A stretch of DNA of 14,377 nt, from assembly GCA_903882725.1 (NCBI GenBank), contig CAIRYF010000216.1:1-14377 (forward strand), given 5' to 3'. This document shows positions 1 to 7,619 of this stretch, in pieces. The stretch's first letter is position 1; each line of letters starts with the position of its first letter. The notes under the pieces are model-generated. The model was not told the origin of the DNA. It saw only the letters and a program-made list of their open reading frames with translations, and searched no databases. The position numbers and the translations under genes are program-made. The stretch is from an uncultured Simplicispira sp. Its GTDB lineage: Bacteria; Pseudomonadota; Gammaproteobacteria; Burkholderiales; Burkholderiaceae_C.

Positions 1-32
1 GTATCTGGCCTGATGTTTCACCGCAATAGACC

Positions 33-1193
33 TCAAACCCGGCCAAAGGCATAGCCCATGGCTTGTTCTGTGCCTTCAATCTGGTCGATCAGCTTGCACA
101 GCGGGCCCAGCTCGCGGTAGCGGTCGGTGGTGGCGCGGATGTAGTGCAAAAAGCGCGGTGCGTCGGCCAAGTATTTCGGCTTGCCGTCGCGCAGCGTCAG
201 GCGGGCAAAGATGCCAGCAACTTTCAGGTGGCGCTGCAAGCCCATCCATTCGACGCTGCGGTAAAACTCGCCAAAGTCTGCACCCCAGCCGCTGGGGCTG
301 TTGGCGCCCAGCAGGCCGGCTTTGCGCGCTTTTTCCCAGTAGCGCACGGTGATGTCGATGACAAAATTTTCATCCCAACTGATAAAGGCGTCGCGCAGCA
401 AGCTGGCGATGTCGTAGGTGATGGGGCCGTAGACCGCGTCTTGAAAGTCCAGCACCCCCAGCGGCCCGCCGGGCGCAGTTGGCACCATCAGGTTGCGCAT
501 CATGAAGTCGCGGTGGACGAACACGCTGGGCACTGCCAAGTTGTGCGCCACGATGCGGTTAAAGGCGTGATCGAGCACGCCTTGCTGCGCTGTGTCCAAC
601 GTGATGCCCCGGTGCTGGGCGACATACCAATCGGGAAACAGCGCCAGCTCGCGCCGCAGCAGCGCCTCGTCGTACACCGGCAGCACGCCGGGGCGCGACG
701 CCAGTTGCCATTGCAACAGCGTATCGGTGGCTTGTTGGTACCAGGCGTAGGCGTCTTGCGCTCGCTCGGGGTTGAGCTTTTCAATCACCGTTTGCGCGCC
801 CAAGTCCGACAGCAGCATAAAGCCCTGCGCCTCGTCCCACGCCACGATGTCGGGCACATTCAGGCCCGCTTGTTGTAGCAGCGCTTGCACTTGGACGAAG
901 GCGGCGCACGGCTCTTTGTCGGGCGGCGCGTCCATGACGATGTAGCTTTTTCCGGGCGCGCTGGCGTCACTGGCTTCACTGGCGTTACTGGCATCAAGGC
1001 GCAAATAGCGGCGAAAGCTGGCGTCCGCCGACGCAGGCCGCAAGCTGGCGGGCTGCAGCTGGTAGGCAGGCACCAGCGGTGCCAGCCAGGCATCAAAAGC
1101 AGCGTGGCGCTGCGCATCGGGCCAGTTGACAGCGGATGCAGAAATGGTGGTGGGGGCGGCGGCGGTGGGGGAGTGGGAAGCAGGGTGGCTCAT
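33..1193 (-). CDS. amgK: AmgK-like sugar kinase (aminoglycoside phosphotransferase fold)
   Basis: The product has 386 residues and a choline/aminoglycoside-kinase fold. The catalytic loop HRDFMMRN is at residues 227-234 and the metal-binding segment DFQDA at 249-253, followed by the family-typical YGPITYDIASLLRDAF stretch. An early SFRRYLRL strand and VMDAPPDKE (about 87-94) match AmgK, the cytoplasmic anomeric N-acetylmuramate/N-acetylglucosamine kinase that feeds peptidoglycan recycling to UDP-MurNAc. In Pseudomonas amgK lies divergent to lptD, as here, with murU downstream; murU would lie left of the window and is not seen. I chose ATG at 1193; ATG at 1205 adds four residues, and the frame stays open to 1364 with unconvincing sequence. 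Residues about 69-79 are a tripeptide tandem repeat (NAS/EAS/DAS). Family assignment is firm; substrate is inferred. Confidence 0.85.
   Translation of the reverse strand: MSHPASHSPTAAAPTTISASAVNWPDAQRHAAFDAWLAPLVPAYQLQPASLRPASADASFRRYLRLDASNASEASDASAPGKSYIVMDAPPDKEPCAAFVQVQALLQQAGLNVPDIVAWDEAQGFMLLSDLGAQTVIEKLNPERAQDAYAWYQQATDTLLQWQLASRPGVLPVYDEALLRRELALFPDWYVAQHRGITLDTAQQGVLDHAFNRIVAHNLAVPSVFVHRDFMMRNLMVPTAPGGPLGVLDFQDAVYGPITYDIASLLRDAFISWDENFVIDITVRYWEKARKAGLLGANSPSGWGADFGEFYRSVEWMGLQRHLKVAGIFARLTLRDGKPKYLADAPRFLHYIRATTDRYRELGPLCKLIDQIEGTEQAMGYAFGRV
961..996. repeat. 9-bp tandem repeat inside amgK, four copies
   Basis: Four successive 9-mers start at 961, 970, 979 and 988, each close to CTGGCNTCA (third copy CTGGCGTTA). 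On the minus strand they encode an Ala-Ser-acidic/Asn tripeptide repeat in a surface-like linker between two N-lobe strands of the kinase. The unit is a multiple of three, so copy-number change would keep the frame. Confidence 0.85.
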
Positions 1194-1384
1194 GGATAAT
1201 CGCATTTTACAAACCCGGCCTGCCCGGCACGGGTGGCGGGCAGGTGCAATGGCTTGCAATCTGCATCTTCTGCCCGCGACTCCATGGACTGACTCCCTTG
1301 CCTGATCTGCACCGCCGCCTCCCGACCGTCCAGCCCACCTCCCCCAGCACCCGCCACAGCGCACGAGCGGGCGCGGCGCTGGCT
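1194..1384. promoter_or_regulatory. Divergent amgK/lptD intergenic region
   Basis: These 191 bases separate the chosen amgK and lptD starts and must hold both promoters if those starts are right. I see no convincing paired -35/-10 boxes on either strand. A TAAAAT-like hexamer on the minus strand (1204-1209) is too close to the amgK ATG to call. The clearest element is the inverted repeat at 1219-1244. Part of the region (1289 or 1298 onward) may be lptD coding sequence. Confidence 0.4.
1219..1244. other. GC-rich inverted repeat (8-bp perfect stem, 10-nt loop)
   Basis: CCTGCCCG at 1219-1226 is the exact reverse complement of CGGGCAGG at 1237-1244, with ten bases between. It lies between divergent amgK and lptD, upstream of every plausible lptD start. 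There is no T-run on either side, so it does not look like an intrinsic terminator. It could be an operator or a leader hairpin; nothing in the sequence identifies a binding protein. Confidence 0.6.
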
Positions 1385-3832
1385 ATGTCGCACACGGTGT
1401 TGGCGCAAGCGCTGGCCGCCGCGCTGTGCAGTTTGCCGCTGTGCTCGCTGGCCCAAAGCGCCGATACGCCCGCCGATACGCCCGCCGATATGCCTGCCGA
1501 TATGCCCGCTGATGCAGCGCCAGTGGCACCCACAGCACCCATGCCTGCGCTGGCACCGTTAAAAAGCAGCCGTATGCTGCAAGAGAACATCTCGCCGGCC
1601 GTGCGCGCACGAATGCCGATTTTTGTCACCGGCGACAGCATCGTGGGCCAGCCAGACATCCAGGCGCTGATTGAAGGCCACGCTGAACTGCGCCGCGCCG
1701 ACACAGTGATCCGCGCCCATCGCATGGAATACAGCGTGCCGGACGATTTGGCCAAAGCACGCGGGCAGGTGCGCATTAACCGCGCCGGCGATGTGTACGA
1801 AGGCTCGGCGCTGGAGCTGTATGTCAACGCCTTCAGCGGCTTTTTTACCAATGCGCGCTACCAGTTTCTGCAAACCCAAGCGCACGGTGAAGCCACGCGC
1901 GTAGATTTTGTTGACCGCGACCGCGCGGTGATCCACAACGCCACCTACACCACCTGCCAGCGCGGCGATGAAGACAGCTGGCGGCCGGCGTGGGTGCTGC
2001 GCGCCAAGACCATTCACCTTGACCGCGAAGAAGAAGTCGGCACTGCCGATGGTGCCGTGCTGGAGTTTCAAGGCGTGCCGATTTTGCCGATTCCGCACAT
2101 CAGCTTTCCGCTGTCAGACAAGCGCAAATCAGGCCTATTGCCGCCGTCGATTGGCATCGACAACATCAACGGCGTCGAGTATGACCAGCCGTATTACTGG
2201 AACATTGCGCCCAACCGCGACGCCACCTTTCACGCCGCCCTGATGGCCAAGCGCGGCATCAATATGGGGGGCGAGTTTCGCTACCTAGAGCCTAGCTACC
2301 GAGGCGTGCTGCGCGGTGACTTTATGCCGGCTGACCGCTTGCGCGACAGCAACCGCTGGAGCTATATGCTGCAGCACACTGCCAACATAGCTTCGCCATT
2401 TGGTGGCTTGGGGCTCAACGTCAACTTGAACCGCGTCAGCGACAACGACTATTGGCGCGACTTTGCCGCGCGCGGTGCGCGCAACACCAACGCGCTAACG
2501 CAACGTCTGCTGCCCGGCGATGCCTCCTTGCATTGGGCGCGTGGCGATACGTCGATGAGCCTGCGCACGCTCAAGTGGCAAACACTGCAAGACGTGAGCG
2601 CGCCCATCGTGCCGCCGTATGACCGCCTGCCGCAGTTGCACTGGCGTTATGCGCCCAGCAATCTGCCCGGTGGTTTTGATGTCAGCCTTGATGCTGACGC
2701 TACGCGCTTTCGCGCCGACGAGCACTTTACGGGCCAAGCCAATGCCACGCGCAGTTATGCGCTGGCACAAATTAGCCGGCCTTTTTTAGCGCCCGCTGGG
2801 TTTGTCACGCCACGCCTGCAACTGCACGCCACGCAATACGAGTTTGATGCGCCCTTGGCCAACGGCACACGCTCGGCCAGCCGGGTGCTGCCGACTTTCA
2901 GCCTCGACAGCGGTTTGGTGTTTGAGCGCGACGCCAGCTACTTGGGCCGCAGCTTTACGCAAACGCTGGAGCCGCGCGCGTTTTATACCTACACACCCTA
3001 CCGCGACCAGCATCTACTGCCGATTTATGACACGGCGGCCAACGACTTTAATTTTGCCTCGATCTACACCGAAAACGCCTACGGCGGCCAAGACCGCATT
3101 GCCGACAACAACTTGCTGACGCTGGGCGTGACCACGCGCTTGCTTGACCCCAGCACGGGTGCCGAAGCGGTGCGCTTGGGCGTGGCGCAGCGGGTGCGTT
3201 TCTCGGATCAAAAAGTCACACTGCCAGGCGAATTAGCCGCCAACGATCGCCTGTCTGATTTGTTGCTAGGCGCTGGTGTGCAGTGGACGCCGCAGTGGGG
3301 CTTTGACTCGACGGTGCAGTTCAACCCCAAAACCAACCGCTCCATCCGCTCCACCATCAGCGCGCGCTACAGCCCAGGTGCCTACCGCACCATCAGCGCT
3401 GCCTACCGCTTGCAGCGCGCCACCAGCACGCAGCTCTTGGGCAGCGAGCAGGTGGACATGGGCTGGCAATGGCCTATCAATGATCTGTGGGGCGACAAGG
3501 GGCGCGATATGGGCCCCGGGCGCGGTCAAGGTGGTGGGCGCTGGTACAGCGTGGGTCGTCTGAACTACAGCCTGCCCGATCGCAAAGTGGTCGATGCGGT
3601 GGTTGGTTTTGAATACGACGGCTGCTGCTGGATTGGCCGAGTGGTGCTGGAGCGCCTACAAAGCAGTATCACCACCGCCAACACGCGGCTGCTGTTTCAG
3701 CTCGAATTTATCGGCTTTTCGCGCCTTAGCTTGGGATCGAATCCGCTGGCTATCCTGAAGGAAAATGTGCCGCGCTACCAATACCTGCGCGAGCAGACCA
3801 GCACGCCCAGCCGCTTCAGCAACTACGACTAA
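1385..3832 (+). CDS. lptD: LPS-assembly protein LptD (outer-membrane LPS translocon)
   Basis: LptD forms, with LptE, the beta-barrel that inserts lipopolysaccharide into the outer leaflet of the outer membrane. From the ATG the protein has 815 residues: a hydrophobic signal segment ending near LCSLAQ, an Ala/Pro/Asp repeat linker, the OstA/LptA-like periplasmic jellyroll (motifs TGDSIVGQPD and GHAELRRADTVIRA), then a long barrel domain (SFPLSDKRKSGLLPPSIG, EYDGCCWIG). It ends in the LptD-typical GSNPLAILKENVPRYQYL region. The mature chain has three cysteines: Cys191 (TTCQRG) and the Cys747-Cys748 pair. The start is uncertain: the ATG at 1385 lacks a clear Shine-Dalgarno and a basic n-region, while an in-frame TTG at 1298 would add RR and RHSAR upstream of the hydrophobic core. 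surA follows after 21 nt. Confidence 0.93.
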   Translation: MSHTVLAQALAAALCSLPLCSLAQSADTPADTPADMPADMPADAAPVAPTAPMPALAPLKSSRMLQENISPAVRARMPIFVTGDSIVGQPDIQALIEGHAELRRADTVIRAHRMEYSVPDDLAKARGQVRINRAGDVYEGSALELYVNAFSGFFTNARYQFLQTQAHGEATRVDFVDRDRAVIHNATYTTCQRGDEDSWRPAWVLRAKTIHLDREEEVGTADGAVLEFQGVPILPIPHISFPLSDKRKSGLLPPSIGIDNINGVEYDQPYYWNIAPNRDATFHAALMAKRGINMGGEFRYLEPSYRGVLRGDFMPADRLRDSNRWSYMLQHTANIASPFGGLGLNVNLNRVSDNDYWRDFAARGARNTNALTQRLLPGDASLHWARGDTSMSLRTLKWQTLQDVSAPIVPPYDRLPQLHWRYAPSNLPGGFDVSLDADATRFRADEHFTGQANATRSYALAQISRPFLAPAGFVTPRLQLHATQYEFDAPLANGTRSASRVLPTFSLDSGLVFERDASYLGRSFTQTLEPRAFYTYTPYRDQHLLPIYDTAANDFNFASIYTENAYGGQDRIADNNLLTLGVTTRLLDPSTGAEAVRLGVAQRVRFSDQKVTLPGELAANDRLSDLLLGAGVQWTPQWGFDSTVQFNPKTNRSIRSTISARYSPGAYRTISAAYRLQRATSTQLLGSEQVDMGWQWPINDLWGDKGRDMGPGRGQGGGRWYSVGRLNYSLPDRKVVDAVVGFEYDGCCWIGRVVLERLQSSITTANTRLLFQLEFIGFSRLSLGSNPLAILKENVPRYQYLREQTSTPSRFSNYD
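1460..1519. repeat. 12-bp tandem repeat at lptD N-terminus
   Basis: Units of GCCGATACGCCC type start at 1460, 1472, 1484 and 1496, with a decayed fifth at 1508. They encode (A-D-T/M-P)n just after the signal peptide of LptD, in the linker before the periplasmic domain. The first two units are identical over 12 bases; the next two share GCCGATATGCC. The unit keeps the reading frame. Confidence 0.88.
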
Positions 3833-3853
3833 AACTACCCAAACCACCCGACC

Positions 3854-5284
3854 ATGAAATACCGCGCCCTCGCCTTGGCTCTTGCCTGCCTCGCCTCTCT
3901 TGCTTCCCAGAGCGCCGCTGCGCAAGGTCTGCGCCCAACTGGCGTGGGCAAAAATTCTGCTATGGCGCGTGGGGTGTTGACTTCGCCGACAGCAGCCACC
4001 CCTCCCACAGAAACCAGCGCCACCAGCGCCATTCGCCAAGCCGACTACATCGTCGCGGTGGTTAATTCTGAGCCAGTCACCAACCACGAAGTCAGCGCAC
4101 GGGTGGCGCGCATCGAGGCACAACTGGCCGCACGCCCTGCTGGCACGCCAGCCCCGGCGCACGATGTGTTGGTGCGCGACGTACTGGAGCGCACCATTTT
4201 AGAAAAAGCGCAACTGCAAACAGCGCGCGAGATGGGCATCAAGGTAGACACGCTGGCCGTCACACAAGCCGAAGAAACGGTGGCACGACAAAACAGCATC
4301 ACGCTGGCAGTCATGCACCAGCGCTTGATTGCCGACGGCATCAGCCCAGAGCGCTTTCGTGAAGAACTGCGCAACCAATTGACGCTGCAACGCCTGCGCG
4401 AGCGTGAAGTTGATGCGCGCGTGCGCGTCAGCGAGCTGGACATCGACCAGTACCTGCGCGACCAACAGCCCGCCACAGACGCTGCTGCCGCTGCCCATAT
4501 CGGCATTGAGCTGGCCCAAGTGCTGGTGCCAGTGCCAGAAACCGCCAGCCCCAGCGAAATTGCCACGCTGCAAGCGCGCGCCCAAAGCGTGGCCGACAAA
4601 GCCCGGGCGGGCGAGGACTTTGCTGTGCTGGCACGCAACTACTCCGCCGCGCCCGAAAGCGCCCAAGGCGGCAGCTTGGGAATGCGCAGCACCGACCGCT
4701 ACCCCGAGTTGTTTACCCAAGCCACCCAGGCGCTGCCCGTCGGCGGTGTCGCTGGGCCGCTGCGCTCGGGCGCTGGCTTTCACGTCTTGAAGGTGTTGGC
4801 CAAATCGCAAAACGCGCAAGGCGGCGCGAGCGCCATCGCCACGCAAAACCACGCACGCCACATCTTGCTGGTGCCCAGCGCGCAGTTGTCCGAAACCGCT
4901 GCAGCCAAACGCTTGGCCGACTACCGCAGCCGCATTCAGGCCGGTCAGGCTGATTTTGCCGATCTGGCGCGCGAGTTCTCTAAAGATGGCAGCGCCAAAC
5001 AAGGCGGCGACTTGGGCTGGGCCACCGCAGGGCGCTACGTCCCAGAATTTCAAGCTGCGCTGGAGGCACTGCAGCCGGGCGAGATCAGCGAGCCGCTGGT
5101 GTCGCGCTTTGGCGTACACCTGATCCAGCTGCTGGAGCGCCGCCAAGTCGAGTTGAGCCAACGCGAACAGCGCGACATGGTGCGCGACACGGTGCGCGAG
5201 AAAAAATTGGACGAGGCCTATGCCACTTGGCTGCAAGAGCTGCGCGCCCGCGCCTACGTCGAATACAGGGACGCGCCACAGTGA
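3854..5284 (+). CDS. surA: Periplasmic chaperone / peptidyl-prolyl isomerase SurA
   Basis: SurA escorts unfolded outer-membrane proteins, including LptD, through the periplasm to the BAM complex. The 476-residue product begins with a signal peptide ([24 protein letters not shown] region). A Thr/Ala-rich linker follows, then the SurA N-domain (about 62-200, beginning [17 protein letters not shown]) and two parvulin domains (about 218-316 and 332-430). The second retains HARHILL and QGGDLGW. The first has ELAQVLV where parvulins have a histidine, in line with the inactive first domain known in E. coli SurA. The C-terminal helix ends at YVEYRDAPQ. It is somewhat longer than the 428-residue E. 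coli protein because of the linker. The stop overlaps the rsmA GTG start. No strong ribosome-binding site precedes the ATG, suggesting coupling to lptD. Confidence 0.95.
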   Translation: MKYRALALALACLASLASQSAAAQGLRPTGVGKNSAMARGVLTSPTAATPPTETSATSAIRQADYIVAVVNSEPVTNHEVSARVARIEAQLAARPAGTPAPAHDVLVRDVLERTILEKAQLQTAREMGIKVDTLAVTQAEETVARQNSITLAVMHQRLIADGISPERFREELRNQLTLQRLREREVDARVRVSELDIDQYLRDQQPATDAAAAAHIGIELAQVLVPVPETASPSEIATLQARAQSVADKARAGEDFAVLARNYSAAPESAQGGSLGMRSTDRYPELFTQATQALPVGGVAGPLRSGAGFHVLKVLAKSQNAQGGASAIATQNHARHILLVPSAQLSETAAAKRLADYRSRIQAGQADFADLAREFSKDGSAKQGGDLGWATAGRYVPEFQAALEALQPGEISEPLVSRFGVHLIQLLERRQVELSQREQRDMVRDTVREKKLDEAYATWLQELRARAYVEYRDAPQ

Positions 5285-6075
5285 AGCACATTGCCCGCAA
5301 ACGCTTTGGTCAGCACTTTTTGTCTGACCGCAGCATCATTGAAGACATCGTTCACGCCATTGCCCCGCAGCCGGGCGAGCCAATGGTTGAAATTGGCCCC
5401 GGTTTGGCGGCGCTGACCCAGCCGCTGGTCGAGCGCCTTGGGCGTCTGACGGTGATTGAGCTGGACCGCGACTTGGCGCTGCGCCTGCGCTTGCACCCGC
5501 AGCTCAATGTGATTGAGTCTGATGTCTTAAAAGTGGACTTTACGCAGGTAGCACAAGCGCTTGCAGCTATCAAAATAAGAGTAGTAGGCAACCTGCCCTA
5601 CAACATCTCTACGCCGATTTTGTTCCACTTGCTCAAGCACGTCGATGTGATTGCTGACCAGCACTTTATGCTGCAAAAAGAAGTTATCGACCGCATGGTG
5701 GCGCGGCCTTCCACCGGCGACTATGGCCGTCTGTCGGTGATGTTGCAGTGGCGCTACGCCATGGAAAACGTGCTGTTTGTGCCGCCCGAGAGCTTTGATC
5801 CGCCGCCGCGCGTTGACAGCGCCGTCGTGCGCATGGTGCCGCGCGCCGCGCCGGTGGCGCTGCCACCCAAACTGCTAGAAGAACTGGTGCAAGTGGCCTT
5901 TAGCCAGCGGCGCAAGTTGCTGCGCCACACGCTGGGACGCTGGCTGGAGGCGCGCAATTTTGCCGGCGAATTCAATGTGCAGCGCCGCGCCGAAGAGGTG
6001 CCGGTAGACGAATACATTGCCTTGGCGGTGCGCCTCAGTGCCATGGCTACACCGGTTGCCAAAAACAGCCTATAG
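5281..6075 (+). CDS. rsmA: 16S rRNA (adenine1518/1519-N6)-dimethyltransferase RsmA/KsgA
   Basis: RsmA dimethylates two adjacent adenines in helix 45 of 16S rRNA late in 30S assembly. The 264-residue product opens with the family-typical [10 protein letters not shown]. It has the SAM-binding [10 protein letters not shown] (about 37-46), the acidic motif ELDRDL, the catalytic NLPYNIS (104-110), and the C-terminal [11 protein letters not shown]. The GTG start at 5281 is set by the GTGA overlap with the surA stop and by family length (E. coli 273); the frame is open upstream but reads surA sequence. In E. coli pdxA lies between surA and rsmA; here it is absent. Residues about 93-100 (ALAAIKIR) are encoded by a dispersed repeat copy, and the stop codon sits in another copy. 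Confidence 0.97.
   Translation: MKHIARKRFGQHFLSDRSIIEDIVHAIAPQPGEPMVEIGPGLAALTQPLVERLGRLTVIELDRDLALRLRLHPQLNVIESDVLKVDFTQVAQALAAIKIRVVGNLPYNISTPILFHLLKHVDVIADQHFMLQKEVIDRMVARPSTGDYGRLSVMLQWRYAMENVLFVPPESFDPPPRVDSAVVRMVPRAAPVALPPKLLEELVQVAFSQRRKLLRHTLGRWLEARNFAGEFNVQRRAEEVPVDEYIALAVRLSAMATPVAKNSL
5553..5588 (+). repeat. Dispersed repeat copy A, in frame inside rsmA
   Basis: AGCGCTTGCAGCTATCAA at 5556-5573 matches copy B (6089-6106) at 17 of 18 bases, and continues into AT-rich AAATAAGAGTAGTA. It is read in frame as [10 protein letters not shown] just before the catalytic NLPYNIS motif. It is AT-richer than the flanking codons. The boundaries are approximate. Confidence 0.75.
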
Positions 6076-6116
6076 CCCTTATGCAGTAAGCGCTAGCAGC
6101 TATCAATCAAGGAGTG
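6055..6116 (+). repeat. Dispersed repeat copy B, spanning the rsmA stop
   Basis: This is the fullest copy. CCTATAGCCC (6069-6078) is followed by TTATGCAGTA and AGCGCTAGCAGCTATCAA (6089-6106). The TAG in CCTATAGCCC (6073-6075) is the rsmA stop codon, so the repeat supplies the end of the gene. It fills most of the short gap between rsmA and the convergent GGDEF gene. The core contains the overlapping palindromes AGCGCT and GCTAGC. Confidence 0.8.
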
Positions 6117-6137
6117 AAGGCTGGGTAGCCCCGTCCC

Positions 6138-7619
6138 TTAAACCACCTCCACCCGATTCCTGCCCCGCTCTTTGGCGCGGTAGAGCTGGGTGTCGGCGGC
6201 GGCGATCATGGTGTCGAGGCTGTCCACCACTTCGGTGGAGATGCCGATGCTGATAGTGATGCTGATGCTGTCCACTTGTTCGCCGTCGAAGGCAAAGCGC
6301 TCTTTGGCCAAGCGCAGGCGAAAGGCGTCGAACAGGCTAAAGGCTTCTTGCGCGCTCAGGCCGGGGGCCAGGATGCAGAACTCTTCGCCGCCAAAGCGGG
6401 CGACGATGTCGCTGCTGCGAAAACTGGCCGTGAGCAATTGGCCAATGCGCGCCAGCACTTCATCACCGGCGTCGTGGCCCCAGGTGTCGTTGATGCGCTT
6501 GAAGTGGTCGATGTCGAGTATGGCCACCGCCAAGGGCGTGGCGTTGCGCCGGGCACCGGCCAGCATCGGCAGACCCAGGCGCAGCAGTTGGCGGCGGTTG
6601 TTCAGGCCGGTCAAAAAGTCGGTGGTGGCGGCTTGCTCGGCGCTGATCATTTTTTGGTAGGTCAGGGCATTGGCCAGCGCGATGGAAATTTTGGCGGAGA
6701 ACAATTCCAACAGCTTGCGATCGTTCTCGTCGGCCTCGCCCAAGCCGCCGTGCAGCAGCGCCGCCGTTGCCTGGGTGTCGCCGGTGTCCAAATAGAGCAC
6801 GGTGTATTCGTCGGTCAGCTGGTTTTTTTGCTGGCGCAGCGCTTGGCGCACTACTTCGAGCATTTCTGGGTTGCTGCAAGGCGCGCCTTCACCTTCACCT
6901 TCGCCCATGTTGCAGCCGTAGCACTTGCCGGTGCTGCCCAGTATCCGCACGTTTTCGCTGGGTGGGTGGCTGTCGTGCAGTGTGTCGGGGTCGTATTGCA
7001 CGCAGATGATGCCGTTGGGTTGGCAGCCCAAAAAGGCCGATAGCTGGGTCAGCACGCCAGCGGCAAACTGCTGCAAGGTGTGTACGTTGAACAGCGTGCT
7101 GGTGCTGTCGAGGATTTTTTCTAGCCCTTTGTAGGTCTTGTCCAGCGCGACGATGGTTTCGTAGGAGCGCAGGGCCGCCACGACGGTGGTGAACAGTTTT
7201 TGCGCGGTCAGCTCGCTTTTGGCTTTGTAGTCGTTGATGTCGTAGTCGATGATGACCCGCTCCTCGGGAGCTTGGCCGGGCTGGCCGGTGCGCAAGATGA
7301 TGCGCGTGGCGATGTTGCCCAGTTCTTTGCGAATCACCGACACCAAGCGCAGACCGGCATCGTCGGTTTCCATCACCACGTCCAGCAGCACCACGGCGAT
7401 GTCGCGCTCTTTTTCTAACAGGCTGCGCGCTTGGGCGGCCGAGTGGGCTGAGAGCAGCTCAATACCTCGGCCCTTGTAGCGCATCTTGCCCAAAATCAGG
7501 CGGGTGACGGCGTGGACTTCAACATCGTCATCGACGACCAAGACGCGCCAGTCGCGCAGCAGCGTTGCAGTGCGATCGCGCGGGGCGCTGGGCTTGAGCT
7601 TGAGGGGGGTGGCATTCAT
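6138..7619 (-). CDS. Response regulator with REC, DUF3369-like and GGDEF domains (diguanylate cyclase)
   Basis: The 493-residue protein begins with a receiver domain (about 24-150): acidic pocket D30-D32, phospho-acceptor D80 in VLLDVVM, T111, and the DYKAKSELT lysine region. A middle part (about 155-325) resembles the DUF3369/GAF-like segment found in such regulators. It ends with a GGDEF domain (about 330-493): active-site GGEEF at 410-414 and the inhibitory-site RxxD (R401-D404) five residues before it. It is therefore probably an active, product-inhibited diguanylate cyclase making c-di-GMP, controlled by phosphorylation at D80. The start is fixed by the ATGA overlap with the upstream kinase stop. 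Oddities are cysteines at 199, 206, 233, 236 and 248 around an acidic GEGEGEG run. It is convergent with rsmA, 62 nt away. Confidence 0.93.
   Translation of the reverse strand: MNATPLKLKPSAPRDRTATLLRDWRVLVVDDDVEVHAVTRLILGKMRYKGRGIELLSAHSAAQARSLLEKERDIAVVLLDVVMETDDAGLRLVSVIRKELGNIATRIILRTGQPGQAPEERVIIDYDINDYKAKSELTAQKLFTTVVAALRSYETIVALDKTYKGLEKILDSTSTLFNVHTLQQFAAGVLTQLSAFLGCQPNGIICVQYDPDTLHDSHPPSENVRILGSTGKCYGCNMGEGEGEGAPCSNPEMLEVVRQALRQQKNQLTDEYTVLYLDTGDTQATAALLHGGLGEADENDRKLLELFSAKISIALANALTYQKMISAEQAATTDFLTGLNNRRQLLRLGLPMLAGARRNATPLAVAILDIDHFKRINDTWGHDAGDEVLARIGQLLTASFRSSDIVARFGGEEFCILAPGLSAQEAFSLFDAFRLRLAKERFAFDGEQVDSISITISIGISTEVVDSLDTMIAAADTQLYRAKERGRNRVEVV
6886..6903. repeat. 6-bp tandem repeat encoding Gly-Glu run
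   Basis: Three hexamers, CCTTCA, CCTTCA and CCTTCG, start at 6886, 6892 and 6898. On the minus strand they encode alternating Gly-Glu inside the cysteine cluster of the response regulator (residues about 239-245). Confidence 0.7.

Noticed and set aside
1..32. Start of the next minus-strand gene (GTG at 21, after the amgK stop)
   Set aside because: Only seven codons fit before the window edge. They do not match the expected N-terminus of MurU, so no call can be made.
63..878. Long plus-strand open frame opposite the kinase gene
   Set aside because: It is the antisense shadow of amgK, caused by high GC. No family motif is seen and the minus-strand frame has clear catalytic motifs.
1146..1177. 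G-quadruplex in the amgK 5' coding region
   Set aside because: Only three runs of three or more G are present (1152-1156, 1167-1171, 1175-1177). The G-richness is explained by Pro/Ala codons on the other strand.
1284..1292. ATG at 1284 as the lptD start
   Set aside because: It is out of frame with lptD and meets TGA after two codons. It would need an indel, which the given sequence does not show.
4199..5236. 345-codon minus-strand open frame
   Set aside because: It lies wholly antisense to surA, which has a signal peptide and two recognisable parvulin domains. The antisense product is low-complexity without motifs.
6118..6132. Intrinsic terminator between rsmA and the GGDEF gene (GGCT-GGGT-AGCC)
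   Set aside because: The stem is only 4 bp and no T-run follows on either strand.
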